NCBI GenBank assembly: GCA_008360975.2
Contig: CM039189.1
Coordinates: forward strand, 6,700,056 to 6,764,055
Origin: Lichenostomus cassidix
Taxonomy: Eukaryota > Chordata > Aves > Passeriformes > Meliphagidae
Length of the DNA stretch: 64,000 nucleotides
Direction of reading: 5' to 3'
Shown: positions 49,736 to 63,701 of the stretch, piece by piece
Numbering within the stretch: position 1 is the stretch's first letter
How the letters are laid out: the number at the start of each line of letters is the position of its first letter
Translations under genes and position numbers: made by a program
Notes under the pieces: model-generated
What the model saw: the letters and a program-made list of their open reading frames with translations, nothing else
What the model was told of the DNA's origin: nothing
Database searches by the model: none

Positions 49736-52700
49736 GCTTCTCTGCAGGGCTGGGGTGAGTGTACACAAACTTCCCTTGAGGAGCTAAATCAGAGAAACCT
49801 CTTCAAGGTCCAATGAAGGTCAGAGCAGAGAATTTTTTTCCTCCCTCTGTCACCAGGCAGGCAGGAACCACTGAGCTCCAGTCTGGAGCACTTGGGTGGA
49901 GTCAGTGCCAAGAACCTGGTGGCATTTCAAATCCCTTGCAGCAGTTAGGTGTTAGATGCAAAAGATCAGTGCTGCTCCACTTGAAGTCTGAGAAATAACT
50001 TCAGCCCAAAGTTCAACATATACACAAAGATTTTCTGGATCTGGAGTTAATTTGTTTTTTCCAAGGTCAGCTTGGAGGCAGAATTCAAGCTGGAAAAAAT
50101 GTTACAAACGGAACATTTGACTTGTAATAATTTCATTTTATTTCCCATTTGTTTAACCTGTCCTATATGCTTTTGTTTTCCTGACGTATCAAGCTAAGCT
50201 ATTTTGATTTTTATTTAATGTTTATTTTTACCCCATTTAATAACTCAAGTCAGGACCAGGGGTCAGTCGGGCTGCATGCCTTTCTCTCTATTCCATATCT
50301 TTACATTTTCCAACTTCCTTTGATGCAGGATATTTATATTCCACCTTTTTTCCTAGTAGAGAGGCTTTCACGGAGTATAGGCTTTGGATATATATTTTCT
50401 GCTCTAGCTGTTCATTAGATATACAGCATTTGGAGTTCCAGTTGTGCAGAGAAATGTAAGCAAAGCTTTTGGCCCAGTGGGGGCTAAGCTCTGGCATTTC
50501 ACAGCTTTGTACATATGAATCAGGATTAAGGTGCAAGATCTATATAAAATTTAGCTCATTAGGAGACGTTTCGTCTCACAGCTCCCACTGGGAAGGTGAG
50601 TCCTGTGCTTACACAGAACTTCTTACTCTGCTTTGCTGCTCCCTGGGCAAGGAGGGGGTGAGCAGGTAACACAAGGCAGCAGCAGGGCATTCTGCTCCCT
50701 TTTACCCTGGCGCACCTGGAAAAAGTTTTGGCATGCACTGGCCTCAGTATTTTAAACTAAAGCAAATGTGCTCCAGCACACTGCTAAGGTCGTGCTCGGA
50801 ATGACTGAGCAGAGTTAAGAGAACAAGGAGTACCTCTGGAAAAAGACACATAGCAGCTTTCTCTCAAATATGATTTGTGTTGTGCCAGAGGTGAGGTATC
50901 AAAAGGCAGAAGGGTTTCAGAAAATGTGGTTTTTTTCCAGCCTGACACCCCACTTGGCTTCCCAGCAGGCCAAATTTGCTGTTGTACCCAACACAGCTCA
51001 AGTGTATTCAGTGGATGACCAGCTGTGTCCAGGCACTTCAGCCAGTGAAGCTTTACTACATAGAAATGATGGGTTTGGAAAGGAGTTTCATCCATCATGA
51101 TTTCCAAGGAAGAGCACTCAGGGTAGGGAATACCAAGTCAATGTTTCCTCCTCAAGGACTTTCAGCTGTCACACAGGGAATACAGTGAGTGCAGTGATGA
51201 GAATTAGATTAGAAGAAGATCAATAGGGCTGACAATAAATGAAAGTAACACAGACATTATTGAGCAAATTAGGAGAGAGAAATTAAACTGGACAGTATAA
51301 TCTTCAATACCTGCTAGACACACTGATGTTGGGCAAAGTTAGGGAGAAGACAGTAAGTTAGAAAGTGCTGTGATGAAGGGACAGTAACAGTCTGTGTGAG
51401 ATGGGGAAAGCCCTGCTTGTGATGGAAAGCTCTCAGCCCACAGAAAAGTGGAAAAAGATGATGATGGTCCAGGAGCACATGGATTTCAGTGGCAGACTAT
51501 GGAGGTGCAATGGTGGAGAGATCACCTGAGACTGGGAACATGGAGTAGGCAGCAGAGCTGGCTGCATGTTACAGGAAAAGGGAACCTCAGATGCACCCCA
51601 CCCTCAAAAGGCTTTGGTGGGATAATTTATTCCAGGCCAAAGGTGTTCCTGTCCTTCTCATAGTATGGTTTGATTTGCCCTTTGAAGGTGTGCAGCCCTT
51701 CCAGAAACCAGTCTTCTATGTAAATTTGATTATTTGCCATAATAACTCCCTGTACTTTGCTCTCTGTACACACACCCAGTGATGATCAAGTCTGGCAAGC
51801 TTTTGGGGTGAGGGATATCTGGTGGCAACCATGGGCTGACTGTGCTCAGCATGAAAAGAAGCTTCCCTTTTATCATTCTTGAGTTTGTCTAGATCCTCTT
51901 ACATGTCTTTGAAAGGTTCACCCCAAGGCAATATAATTGTGTTTGATCACATACAGGCATTGAGTCAGTGATTGATATGAATAAAGAACTTGGAGTTGCT
52001 TGTCCTGGTTCCATGTCTTCTTCCCTGTGGAATCAGAAATCACTTTTATAAATATATCAGTCCATCTGTGCTTCCAGCTATCCATTTCAAGTATATGTTC
52101 CAAAAAAGAAATAGTAACACTTTTATAAGCGCAAATAAAAACACATTAAAAGGACTAAAGAAGGGTTTTTTCTTCCTCATAAAGTACATGTGGATCCCTT
52201 CCAAAAGAGTTACTGTGAGCCATGTAACTTGTAATTAATTCTGCTATAAATGTCAGAACACTTACTTTGCAGGTCTAAGCTGACCCACTAAAATTAGTCC
52301 CCTTTTAACAATTCCTTTTATAATTTGTTTTTCAGCAAAAACGGCGGCTTGACCTCCTGACAATAACCAGCCCTGGTAAGTGAGCTCTGCTGCACTGCTC
52401 TCCACTCTTTTCTTAAAGAGATGGTTGTCTAAATGTGTTTTTTCCCCCGTCTCTGACATGCAAAATGAAAAACACTGTTCCCCAGAAAATCTTTCACCTA
52501 ATAACAAGTGACAGCTATATTGTGCTTGGCAAAGCCCCGGGCAGTTATCCCTTCACAGAGCTGCCTCTTCAGACCTTTACTCTATGAATTGGAGTGCTGA
52601 TATTTCTTTAAGCCTCCTGGGGTTACAGTTAGTGGTATATCTGCAGGGCAGATGCCCTCAAATTCACCAAGTGTGTTCAAGTATCACAGAAATGCAAGCT

Positions 52701-54177
52701 TGACTTTCCTTGGTGGCAAAAAGGAGCAGTTTGGGGAGCTGGGAGATGGTGGCACTCTATGGTGTGGTGGGAGAAATGAGTTCCAGGTTCAGGGCTGAGA
52801 ACCCCAAAGTGGGTCAGAAAATATTTAGGTAGAGTTAAAATGCTTTAAACTATCTGCTTCATGATGGCTTTTGTCATTTGGCTGCCGAGGAGATAAATCA
52901 GAATATGTTCTATTGGGGAAGTGTGGGGCTTTTTGGCAAGAGTGAGTTTTGAAGGTCTCAGCAGCATGGTTGAAATGCAGGTTGGGTCAGTTGTGCTCCT
53001 CTGTGATCTCAGCTTTTAATTTATTTCTATTTGCCTGGCTCACTTTCTTTCCACTAGCTGCCACAGAGGTTTGCTGCCCACCAGTTCCAGATACCCTGCT
53101 CAAGGAGTGCCACATTTTGGTTAACTTTGCTCATTTTTCAGATGTGTGTATGAATTAAGCTTTCAGGCTGGCTTTAACTGGGACTAATGAATTCTGGCCT
53201 TAACTGGTAATAATGTGTTAGAGGAGTGAACAGGTGTTATGGGAAGTGAACAAAATGTGACACACATTTGCTTGGATAACAATTTCGCATCAATAATCGT
53301 TCTGACACTCTAAATGTAGATATAATCTATGACATGGTTTCTCCTTCACTAACCTTGTTAAAATAATAAGAACTAAAATAAGGAGGAGGAACACTTTGTT
53401 GGGACAGATGTTTGAGGCTATTGGCAATTGCATCACATTTTTGCATGTTCACTTTTCATGCAGTTTGCAATTATGTTAATGTATGCTCAGGGCACTTGCT
53501 GATAAAAGCAACAATACAGTGTGATACAGCCATTGTCACTGTTCTAACTGTAACTTCAAGGACAAACATGGCACATTCTTCATTTTCCATATCTTCAGCA
53601 TTCCCTGTTTCTGGAGGAAAATAAAAAAAAAGATCTCTGAAGGTCTTAATCACAGAAAACACTCAGATCTTGCATAAGGGCACCAAAGTCCACAGATACT
53701 TTTTCAATCAGAGAAAAAGAGGGTTGGGGAACCAGAATGACTTCATATGAGAATTTTCTATAAAACAAATTTATGATACCTTCCTCACAATTTCAGATAC
53801 AGTATTCACTGTGAAAGGGTTGATTGGGTTGAGTTTGTGCATGGATGTGATCACAGTAAGTAGCTGTACCTTCAGATCTCTGTTTAATAAAGCAATCTAC
53901 TAAATGAACACAGCAATTAATTGGAAGGATCTTCAATAACTGTGTAGGTAGGCATACTGCACTAAAAGGGGGGGAAGCTTTCTATGTGTATTTTTTTTAT
54001 GAAATGCATGTTTTACCCTTTGATATTTAACCAGAAATCTACCATAACTGGATGCAAAGGAAAAAAACATAATACTTGTTCATGATTACATAATAAAGTG
54101 CCTAAAGTTTTGCTTTCAACAGAAGCATTTTCAAAAGAAGCTTGGTGCTGGATCAGGCCAAACTTACCAAAGAGCCT
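49736..54177. other. Non-coding DNA without recognised elements
   Basis: No exon, RNA gene or transposon is recognised. Overlapping opposite-strand frames near 50784-51107 share one stretch and lack domains. Confidence 0.45.
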
Positions 54178-54250
54178 AAAGCTGAGATTTTTCAAAGGGG
54201 TTGAAAAAGTTAGGCACTCAATTCCTAGCAGGATTGGAAAATGTCAGCCT
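54178..54250. mobile_element. Ancient palindromic-family repeat, remnant
   Basis: 'agatttttcaaagggg' (54185-54200) then 'agttaggcactcaattcc' and 'ggaaaatg' follow the order of an old amniote repeat (gattttcaaagg...agttaggcgcctaactccc...). The right arm is heavily decayed. Confidence 0.45.
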
Positions 54251-57200
54251 GTGGATTAAAGGGTCTAGTTTCAGCCCTACAAATACAAAAATAAAATAAA
54301 ATAAATCATAGCCTTGGGGCTTTTATCTGTCTTTGGAGACTGCTACTTTAAAATATTTAATTCTTTGAGTCCTAGCTCTAAGATCTGACACTGACAGTCT
54401 GCTTTTACAAAGTCGTGATATCGGTTATGATGGCTGAGATCAGCCATAATCACTGTCAACCCTTAATTTACTGATTCAAATGAGGGGCTGAGCTGTTTAG
54501 TTGCACCTGCCAATCCTCTGGGAGTTGTTTCTGTTCTCCACCTTGCCGCAGGCAGGCAGCCTTTGCTTCTGGCAGAGGTCACACAGCTTTAGTCAAGAAT
54601 TTTGAAAGTCCTCTGTGTCCCACAAGGGGTGTCAGCCACCAAAACCCTACTGCTTAATTGTGAGAGTAGACAAAGGGCTTCAAAAGCAAAGGTGACCTCT
54701 GTGATTTGCACCTCTGTCGTGATGAATATCTGCTCTCTGTCTTGTGTGTGTGTGAAGCTCTTGAAGAGGTTTCTCTACCTTTAGTCAAGAATTGATGGTG
54801 ATCCCTTGCAGGTAGTACAGCAGCTGTTCTCCATGTGCCACTGAAACAATTTCCAAAAACTGATCAGCCAATTAGTGGGATTAATTGTAAGGTAAAATAA
54901 TGCCATTAATGTAAATCAGGTGTTGTTGAGACACAGGTAGCAAAGCATTCAAAAGAGAGTTTGTGGGGACAGAGAAACCTCAATGTTTCCTTGTGGCAGT
55001 CACACTGCTCCCTATGGCTGTGGCTGTTGCATGATTCCCCAGGAATCACTGAAGGGTCAGAGTTTGTGGCTTTTTCTTGTTCCCTGAACCTTCCTCCTGC
55101 CCATGCTGTTCTGAACCCACACTGAGGGTGACCCATCACTGCCTCTTGCCTGCTCCACACGACTTCCAACCCCCAAGCAATGTGTGCACAGCTTCCTGAA
55201 ACCTGGCTGAACAGGTTCTGGGCTTAAGAGCACATCTGCATGTTAAACTGAACAAGTATAGACCATTAATCTATACCATGGACTGACTGAGAGAAGCCTG
55301 GGCAAAAATGGAAAAAAAAAAAAAAAAAGCCAGGAAAAAATACAGATGGCTGGAGCTACAGCTCCAACTGCAAGGTTTCTATGCAACATGCAGGGCTCAC
55401 CTCTTCCAGCACCCTAATAAAGCAGCCATGGAAAGCTCCACACTGTGCCCCAAACTGGAGGAAGTCTTTGCTTTGCTGTGGAGCTCCAGAAACAGCCAGA
55501 CACAAATGATGCATAAGCTGGGAGCAAGCCAGACTCCCTCGTGCTCAGATATATTCCTTTGAAGTAACTGACACCCCTGTAAAATGTGGAGGGGAGTTCA
55601 CTGCTCTGCCTTGCTGCGGAGTAGCTGGAGGAATGTTAAGTTAAATTTATCAGTGCTCTCGCCACACTCCTTTCTTCTTGCCCCTTGACATGTGAGGTAC
55701 AATTAGAGTGCAGCTGTACAGTTCAGGGTGCCTGAGTCAGAGCTGATGTGCGCAGTGGGGTGGGGGAAGGATGTTAAAAATTCATTAGGAGCTGGCAGGG
55801 ATATGCTGGCAGGGAGTGGGGCATAATGAGATTTAAGTTTTGGTAATTTAAATTTTCTTTAAACCTAGCTTTACCTCTGAATTGGATCCAAAACATTTCC
55901 TCAACGCTATTCTAGTTGTCTTTGAGTTTTAGGAGCAAAGCTTCAGGTAGTTTAATTTGGCCTTGCTGCACAAAGGAGGTGAGGATCTGCCCTTCATTTC
56001 TGTGTGATCATGTCCTAGGAGCACTTTGAACACACACATGCAATCACATCACATTTTGTGGTAACCACTCAATAGCTGCAAATAAGATACCCCTGTTTCC
56101 ATAGCTTTTCCATGGAGACACAGCTTTTTGCATCTCCTGTGTTTATGATAATAACACAGCTTCCCAGTTTCTCTTCTCAGTAAGGTAAGTTCCTCTCCCA
56201 CTGAAGTATTTTTTAATTATTGATACCATAAATGGAAGTGTGTTGGAAACTATTGGCTTTGAAAATAGCTAACATGTGATATTATCCAAGAACCATCAGG
56301 AAAATTCTTTTGAAATTCTCTTTGATTCAGCCATCCTCAGGGCTTTATCCTTCTGTACCAGTCTCTCTACTGCCAATTTAAAATAACATTCTCTTGAAAT
56401 CAGTGCAATGTCAGGAGAAATTCATCAGCACTGTAGGTGCATGTTTCCCAGATGTATATAAACCCACTACATTTGGCAGCAGTAAATTGATTGCATTTAA
56501 AAAACCTGGGGTAGTTGAATATTCCATAGTGTCCAGCTTGGCTACAGCATGGAATATAAAGTAATTTTTTTAAGTTTCTTTCAGCTCTGTTTTAGGTGGA
56601 AAAAAGTAAGTGCTGACTCCATAATTCCTGCCTGTTGATTTACTCAGATTTTCCTAATATGTAAACCACCTCAGAGGTTTACATGGAGGGACAGAGTAAA
56701 ATAATCCCAATCTCCACTGAGATTTGATCAGAAATGTTAATGACTCGTGCATTCTTCCTCCTACTATTCAAGCTCTTACAGATTTGAACAGGGGAAAAAG
56801 CTTGATTTTAAAAGTATTTATCAGTCTGATCTATGTGGTGAAATATTCTCCCCCCTTTAATATCATCAGTGCTGCATGCTCTAAAAATGTCTCCATTTCA
56901 TTAATTTGTGATATACTGCTACCCTGAATTCTTTTAAGGTGGCTTTAGCTTCTGCCATACATATTTTACTGCTTTAAATTATAGATATAGGACTGTTGCC
57001 TAGTTAATTTCCTCTGGTTAGGAAAATATATTTCTGCTCTCCTGGCATTGCATAAAGTGATATGTGGGATTTGCTATATTTTTTAGCTGATTAAGTTTTG
57101 CATTCCTACATATTACTGCTTATGAGACCTCAAGTAAAAGTACGTAAAGGAAGGAGAAGTTTTAAAGTATATTTCAAAGTTTCATTTAACTATAAATTCC

Positions 57201-58559
57201 ACCTCTAAGCCCTGCTACAAGACTTTTCCATTACCTTCCTGGATAGTCTGGCTATCAACTTCTTTCTAATTGAAGCATGAAAATAATATGAACTCGAAGT
57301 CATGAAGCTATAAGACAGGTATTAGTAAAAATGATACTGACTAATAAAATGTGACAGAAAGTTGTTTGCTGCTAAAACTCGGGAGCATTTTTTTTGCAAG
57401 TCCTTATTAATTAATAGCACATTGATTTTGGTCTAAGTATGTGTCAAAGGATGGTGTTGAAGTTTTTAAACAGCCTAACATGACTACTTTTCATATTTGT
57501 CAGTGAAGATTCACATGCTGTTTTACTTGCAAAAGTGGTGGGGAAAAGAAATTAGAATTCCAGTAATAATTGAGTGTTTTAATGCTCAGTGAATTATTTC
57601 CCATATCACTAAGACACTGGGTATTAATCCAGCCATTTGCCCACAATAATATGAGATAACTGGAGGAGTCACAACCGTGTTGCTCAGCAAGGCAATAAAC
57701 CCCAAACGGTTTGAACGCACACTACAAGAATTTCCCTACCATAAAAATAAAATAGAAATGCTAAAATCTCAGCTCAAAGTGAAATCCCCAAGTTGTCTGT
57801 CTCAGCTGAACTGTAAAGCTACAGGAGGAAGTTTTTTCCAGACTTGATGAAACTTCAGCAAGATGATATATCAACAGAGAGCAGAGAAAAAACATTGACT
57901 CTCTTTCCTTTTTTTTGTGCCATTAGGTTGGCTTCAGCTGTCCTGAAGCTAATTAGGAAATTTTACTATATCCAATTTCTCATCTTTACAGTATCTGAAG
58001 AGCTGTAAGAATTTCCATTAGCTGTGATAAGGAGAAGTAATATTGTTGCTTGTAATTACTCATTCATGCAGATCAGTACCTTCCTAATTCTTAGTTATAC
58101 CTCTCCATTTGCCAGAATAATAATTGCAGAGATGCCTCCTACTCACTGAGCGGTGTTGCTGTTCCCACTGTCTCTTCCCTTCCCTCACAACTTGTCCCAA
58201 GAGAATAACTCCTCCCTGATCTTTCTGCCTGTCCCCTGACCTGTGTCCCCAAACATCACCCATTTCCATCTCAAATATCCCAGCTTTGAGTTCTACATTT
58301 TTGATCCAATAATGAAACCAGAACTTTATCCCTGTTTGGTTGTAAAATGTTTACTTTTAGTAAGGCTGCTTCATCCCCACCTTTGCATTTTAAGAAGTGA
58401 CCTTTTTTTGGATACATGCAGAAGAAGTGATATTTGCGAAGTCAAAATAAGACTGCAGAGAAGATATTCTAAAGGCTAATCCATTACTTTTGAAGAAAAA
58501 TATCAAGCTTTTCCACAATCCCTTATTATTATTCTGGGTCACCATGGTGTTTCCATGCA
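54251..58559. other. Non-coding DNA without recognised elements
   Basis: Contains (AAAAT)n low complexity at 54287-54305 and an A run of 17 at 55312-55328. A small CpG-bearing patch at 57660-57730 is unique. No gene is supported. Confidence 0.45.
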
Positions 58560-58920
58560 CCTTGGCATGTCCCTTTAATTGGATCCTTACATAGGAAGGT
58601 CCGGCACAGTTGCATTGAAAGCTGACATTTCTAACTAACTGACCTTTTCAGGCCCAGTGACACTCCTATAATGATTATCCTCTAGCATTGTTTGGACACA
58701 ATACCACATACTTCACAGCACATAAAGAATATGTTCTTTGAGAACTATTCAAAACGCCCAATCTCGAGTTAGCAAAATGAGAAAATTGGGTGCAAACATT
58801 CATCAGAGTGTTATTGTGCAGGTATCGATTTGAATGCCCTTTCATTTCTCTGGGAAAAAGTGTTGTATTATGGAGCTCTAAATTAACTTCTGTTCTGTTT
58901 TTTTTTTTTCCCCAGTAAGT
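58560..58920. promoter_or_regulatory. Candidate conserved non-coding segment
   Basis: Contains isolated CpGs (about 58602, 58755, 58765, 58826) and unique-looking sequence with SOX-like 'attgt' and TAAT/ATTA cores, ending in a T/C tract (58899-58913). Judged only by appearance. Confidence 0.18.
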
Positions 58921-61119
58921 ATAAAAAGGTCAAATTCATTCATAAGGCTGAATAGATTTGCAGGATATAAGCAATAAGATAGCAATCAACCTTCAAATAA
59001 CCTTTAAAGAGACAGTATCTTTTCTTATGAACAGTAATTGATCTGCTCATTAAGTCACTGGGTACTCTTTGGGGCTCACCTGGGCAAAAATGTGTGAGAC
59101 CTGTGATGAGAGGATGTCAGCTGCAGCAAAACAGGAACAAATCCTGGTGTGGAAATCTAAATATTTTACAGGTGTTGAGGGGTGTAAAGTTGATGAGAGG
59201 ATTGATACAGCAATGGGAATTCCTTGACTCGACTGTTATGAGGGTGAGTGAAAAAGACATAGAAAAGGCCTTGAAGTGTGAATTTGGTATTTGTGAGGAT
59301 GACAATCACAGCATGTTCATAGCTGCCTGAACCCTGGATACATCTGCAATTTCCCTTTTGGATTTAGTGGCTGAGGTGGGAGGATGACCACTGCCTCTGG
59401 TCAGCCTGTGTGTAGGAGCTGCACATATAGGGGAACCTCTGCTACTCATGGCACAGAGCTGGGCATTGTTCTGTTCAATTCAGTCAGATTGTCATATAAT
59501 GGCTTTCTTTGCATCATGAGAGCTGTGGGGATGTGTGAGGGTTAATCATCTCTGCCTGCACAGACATAACACCTGAGCCCAGGTTCTTGCAGCCCTGACT
59601 CCCTGGCTGCTGCCTCCTGTCACCTCCAGTCCTAGGCTGTGGCTCTGCAGCTCCTCTTGTGTAAGCAGGAGCTGCTGAAGGGCTGCTGGAAATCCCTTCA
59701 AGGGAACAGTACTTAGCTAGAGACTCACTCAGGACCAGGATTGCCAATTTGAGATAGCAATCAGAAGATTAGTGTTCTGACCATGTCCATATTTCATTTC
59801 TGCATGTAAATCCGCGTTATGTTTTTAGTGTTATTTATATGAATTGCACACAGGCTGAGGACTATCTGTGCATAATTGATTACAATGAGTTGTCTTGGTT
59901 CTTATCTTTGATCAGAATTTTCAGCAGCAGCAAGTATCCCAGGTGACGAGGCTTTTCATGCTGTAAATGTTTGCACACAATGCTTTCTGCTTTACTTCAC
60001 AATGTGCAGAATGAGCATCTCCCTCATTTGGAGGAACTGAAAATGAGCAAGTCTGTGCACAGGTGTATTGTGCTCCTCTTTTTGTGTAAGCTCAGGGAAA
60101 ACTTAAAATAGAAACTTTTTTTTTTCCTCATAAACCCCTTTTTTCTTCAGTATCAGATGTTTTTAGAAAGGATGGAAAGCGTTCTTCCTTTTTAATGAAA
60201 TTTTAATTTTCAAGGTCACCTGTCACTCTTCACTTAGGCACATTTCTTCTTGCTGAGTGACCTGAACAAGACTAAGTGGAGCTCAGTGTATTAAATATCT
60301 AGAAGGCAGCAGAGGATTATACTGATGCTACAAAATGAAACTCAGTGCAGAAATTCCTGAGCCAGCAGAGCCCTGAACAGCAGAGCTTTGCTGCAGACTC
60401 ACCAGTGTGGGGCCAGGTGCCCTCCAGCCCCATTACCTGGGTGCTGGCCCAGGACAGGGAAGCCCCAGATGATTTTTTTCACTGTCTTTAGGGTGTTGCC
60501 ACTCCAGTGCAGCTGAATTGCACCTGGACCTGAATCTTAGCTTGTGCTTAGCTTTTAACCTAGCTGGGCACATGCAGCAACTGTGCTTAATTTTTATTTT
60601 AGCAGCATCCATGGACCCCAGTCCTCAGGGCTGTCATCCTGCTGGATGCTGTGTGACACCAACCTGCTCCTGAATAGTTGGCAACTTAAGGGGACAAAGG
60701 TTGGGGCAGTGGGTGGGAAATGGAAAGAGAATGTGAAAAATAAAATATTATTTTCATGGAATCACGTCTCATTGCTCCCCCTTTTCTCCAGTCTGTGATG
60801 TAACAAGAAAATGGCAAAGCAGTGGTGATTATACAGCAACAAGGAGTAGGACTGAGGAAGAGGGGAGCTGGAACTGCACAAAGGGCTTTTGCTAAGCTCA
60901 TTTGTTTCTAAGGATTGCCAGTGGGCTCATTTTCTCTGTATGCAGAACATTTCTGTTAAAGCAGTCAGCCAAGGTCACAGGGAAACCCACAAGAAAGGAT
61001 AACCCAGAGCCCTTATTATTATTTTGAGCTTGTAACAAAGGAATTCTCAGTAGAGATTTGAATGGGAAAGGTGTGCTGGTTTTGTGAATTCAGACTGTAA
61101 GTGCAGCATAAGCCATGGT
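58921..61119. other. Non-coding DNA without recognised elements
   Basis: A GC-richer, CTG/CAG-rich patch at 59560-59710 and another at 60365-60470 are present but match nothing I recognise. No gene is supported. Confidence 0.45.
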
Positions 61120-61175
61120 GGGAAAGTGACTTGTTCATCACACAGCTCAGTGCAGCACTGGAGTCATTTGAGCTG
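61120..61175 (-). mobile_element. MIR-like SINE remnant
   Basis: 'aaagtgacttgttcatcacacagctcagt' (61123-61151, in pieces) resembles the reverse complement of the MIR core (aagtgacttgcccaaggtcacacagctagt), followed by 'ggagtca' where MIR has 'ctccaga'. Short and diverged. Confidence 0.45.
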
Positions 61176-61591
61176 CTGCTAAATGAGATAACGTGAGGGC
61201 TGCTAGGCTGTGGGATCACTGCAGTGTCCTTAAGAAAAGGGTTAAAGGAAGGTGAAATACTGTTCTAACACCACGGGCTGCTCCTGATGTCGCAGGAGGT
61301 GTGGTGTCTGCACAAGAGCCTGTGCTGGACTGCAAAGATGCTGTGAGTGCCAGGACAGAGAGCTGCCAGAGGAGCCAGGCAGGGGAGGGGAATGGGCACA
61401 GGGCAGAGAGAGATAGGGAGAAAAAAAAAAAAAGCAGCATAAACCAGAGAGCTGCATCTCTGGGACATCTGAATGAAAATGAAAATAACTGTTTTCAAAA
61501 TACCTAGGAGATTGTGTTATTCTTGATGCTGTATTTTATTACCTGCCCTGTTGCACAGCTGCTTCCCTGGTCCTTATCCTGTGGGGACTAC
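61176..61591. other. Non-coding DNA leading into the GGAA array
   Basis: Purine-rich stretch with A13 at 61421-61433. Several open frames on both strands cross it but share the same low-complexity DNA. No domain is visible. Confidence 0.5.
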
Positions 61592-61875
61592 AGGAAGGAA
61601 GGAAGGAAGGAAGGAAGGAAGGAAGGAAGGAAGGAAGGAAGGAAGGAAGGAAGGAAGGAAGGAAGGAAGGAAGGAAGGAAGGAAGGAAGGAAGGAAGGAA
61701 GGAAGGAAGGAAGGAAGGAAGGAAGGAAGGAAGGAAGGAAGGAAGGAAGGAAGGAAGGAAGGAAGGAAGGAAGGAAGGAAGGAAGGAAGGAAGGAAGGAA
61801 GGAAGGAAGGAAGGAAGGAAGGAAGGAAGGAAGGAAGGAAGGAAGGAAGGAAGGAAGGAAGGAAGGAAGGAAGGA
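61592..61875 (+). repeat. (GGAA)n perfect microsatellite, about 70 units
   Basis: About 282 bp of uninterrupted GGAA tetramers on the plus strand (TTCC on the minus). The 12-base codon cycle (GGA-AGG-AAG-GAA, or TTC-CTT-CCT-TCC) contains no stop in any frame. This explains the long GRKE-repeat frames on the plus strand and FLPS-repeat frames on the minus strand; they are not genes. The tract is a homopurine mirror repeat (H-DNA potential) and has regular GG runs (two-tier G-quadruplex potential). Each unit is also an ETS core site. The lack of interruptions implies recent expansion. Confidence 0.99.
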
Positions 61876-63701
61876 TTATCTGTAGAGACCCTGATTTTCC
61901 TGTCCATCCTCCAGGGAATCTCAGAGTGATGCAAAATTCTGTTGTGTTGCTGCCATCCCCTGTGCTGAACCCAAAAGGAAACTTCACATAGAGCTGCAGC
62001 ACATTTGCTTTGGGATCTGATCCATAGCACTTAAATTGCACTGATTTGGACCAAACCCCTAATTCTTGTCCAAGGTTGGGCAAACCTGACAGCAAGAGTG
62101 ACTTCCTGCTGATCCTGGACTGAAGCCCCTCCTTCCAGCAGATGGGCTTGAGTTTTGTTATCCAAGCACTCAAATATCCTTCTATACACTGGAAAACTTT
62201 CCTAAATGGCCTTGTTGGGCTCTGGGTTGGACCAGCAGCAGCACAGCCAAGCAAAGCATTCCCACCTCTGGGGACACCTCTGCCTCAGTGCTGCTTTTCC
62301 CACTTGTGGCATCCCAAAAACACCTCTGGAAGCAGAGCTGTGCTGTTTGCACCCAGCATGAGCAGGGCTGCCAATAAATACAAACCCTGGACAGGTCAGG
62401 CTGTGCTGGGGATGAATTCTCCCCACAGCCCAGGCAGCTCAGCTGTGGCTCTCAGGAATTCACTGCAGGGGTATTACTCTCTTAAGGCTTTGTGTTATAG
62501 TTCTGTTTTCTTCACCTTTCACCCCACAATGGATTATGACCATACTTTCTCTTATAACTAAATGCTCTTCTGTCCTTTGACAAAACAGATTTGTGTCTTT
62601 TCATAGCTTTCTGTAGAGGGCTAATAATACATGGGAAAGCTTTACTGCCCACAGGAGACTTTGCCTGGCCGTAATAATAAGAAATGCTGTTGAAAAGTCA
62701 TGATCAATGTTAATTCAGTTATTTTTCATTTTCTCTTTTTTTATAATGAAATCTTCTACTTTATGCATTTTATCCAGTGCTAGCCTATGAATTGCTTGTT
62801 GGAGAGAGGGGTCATTGGTTATAAAAATGAGTTCTTGCTGTTTGTCCTCATACGAAAATAACAGCAATATTTTGAAATGATGAATTTAAGGGAGGAAAAA
62901 AAAAAGTGGAATCTTGGATGTACAAAAGATGTAAATATTGTTTTCCAGGTTTTATGGTTCCCAGATGCCTCCTCTAATTGCATAGCTAACCCTGAGTTTA
63001 TTAAGTTATTTTCCAGAGTCAAACTCATTTGTAAACATGTCAGAATAAAAACTAAATTTAAAAAACAAAACCTTTGGATTAGAACTCTGGAGTGATAAAC
63101 AAACTAATTTAGAATGTATTTGCATGTAATTTACATGTGCCAAAATAGGATTGCATGTGGTTTGTAAATACAGGTCTTGAATCTATTTAACATTACAGAA
63201 TAGCACAGAAGAAATTAATTGCAGCTTAAAGAAAAAGGTTAAAATAATAAAAAGATGGCTTAAAATGGCCCATGTTTGAATGTGATTCAACGTGCAGAAA
63301 CTGGTGAGGAGAGATAAGCACGCAGGGAAAGCTGTAAATTCTAGCAGCAACATCTGTAGTAGTTAGAATACTATGTTTTATAGCAATTCCTTACCTCCCC
63401 CCACGGACATTACTGTGGCACACAGCATATTTATTATTCACTTTCTGCAAGAGATGTTTTCCTAGCACAGCCTTAAAAATAAAGTCTGTTTCCTTTCTTT
63501 TAATGTTCACTTACTCAAGGATGATGTCAGCTCCCATTTGAAGCATCTCATGCAGTTTGACACTTTGGCTGAAGATAACAATTTATAATTATCTGGGTTA
63601 TTGCAGTGGTACCAAAGGATCCAGCAGCAGGTAAATCCTTTGCTGGTTGGTCTCCATCTGGAAACACCTGAATTCTTCATGTTTTTCCCACCTGAAACAC
63701 A
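61876..63701. other. Non-coding DNA after the GGAA array
   Basis: A 139-residue plus-strand frame (62142-62561) and an overlapping minus-strand frame show no domain. An A-rich run occurs at 62897-62905. No transposon or exon is recognised. Confidence 0.45.

Noticed and set aside
51900..52020. Possible LTR U5-like sequence around 'gaataaagaacttgg'
   Set aside because: A poly-A signal is present but no TATA box, TG...CA ends or target duplication could be found.
61514..62254. Long open frames on both strands encoding GRKE or FLPS repeats
   Set aside because: They are translations of the (GGAA)n array, which has no stop codon in any frame. The non-repeat ends have no domain.
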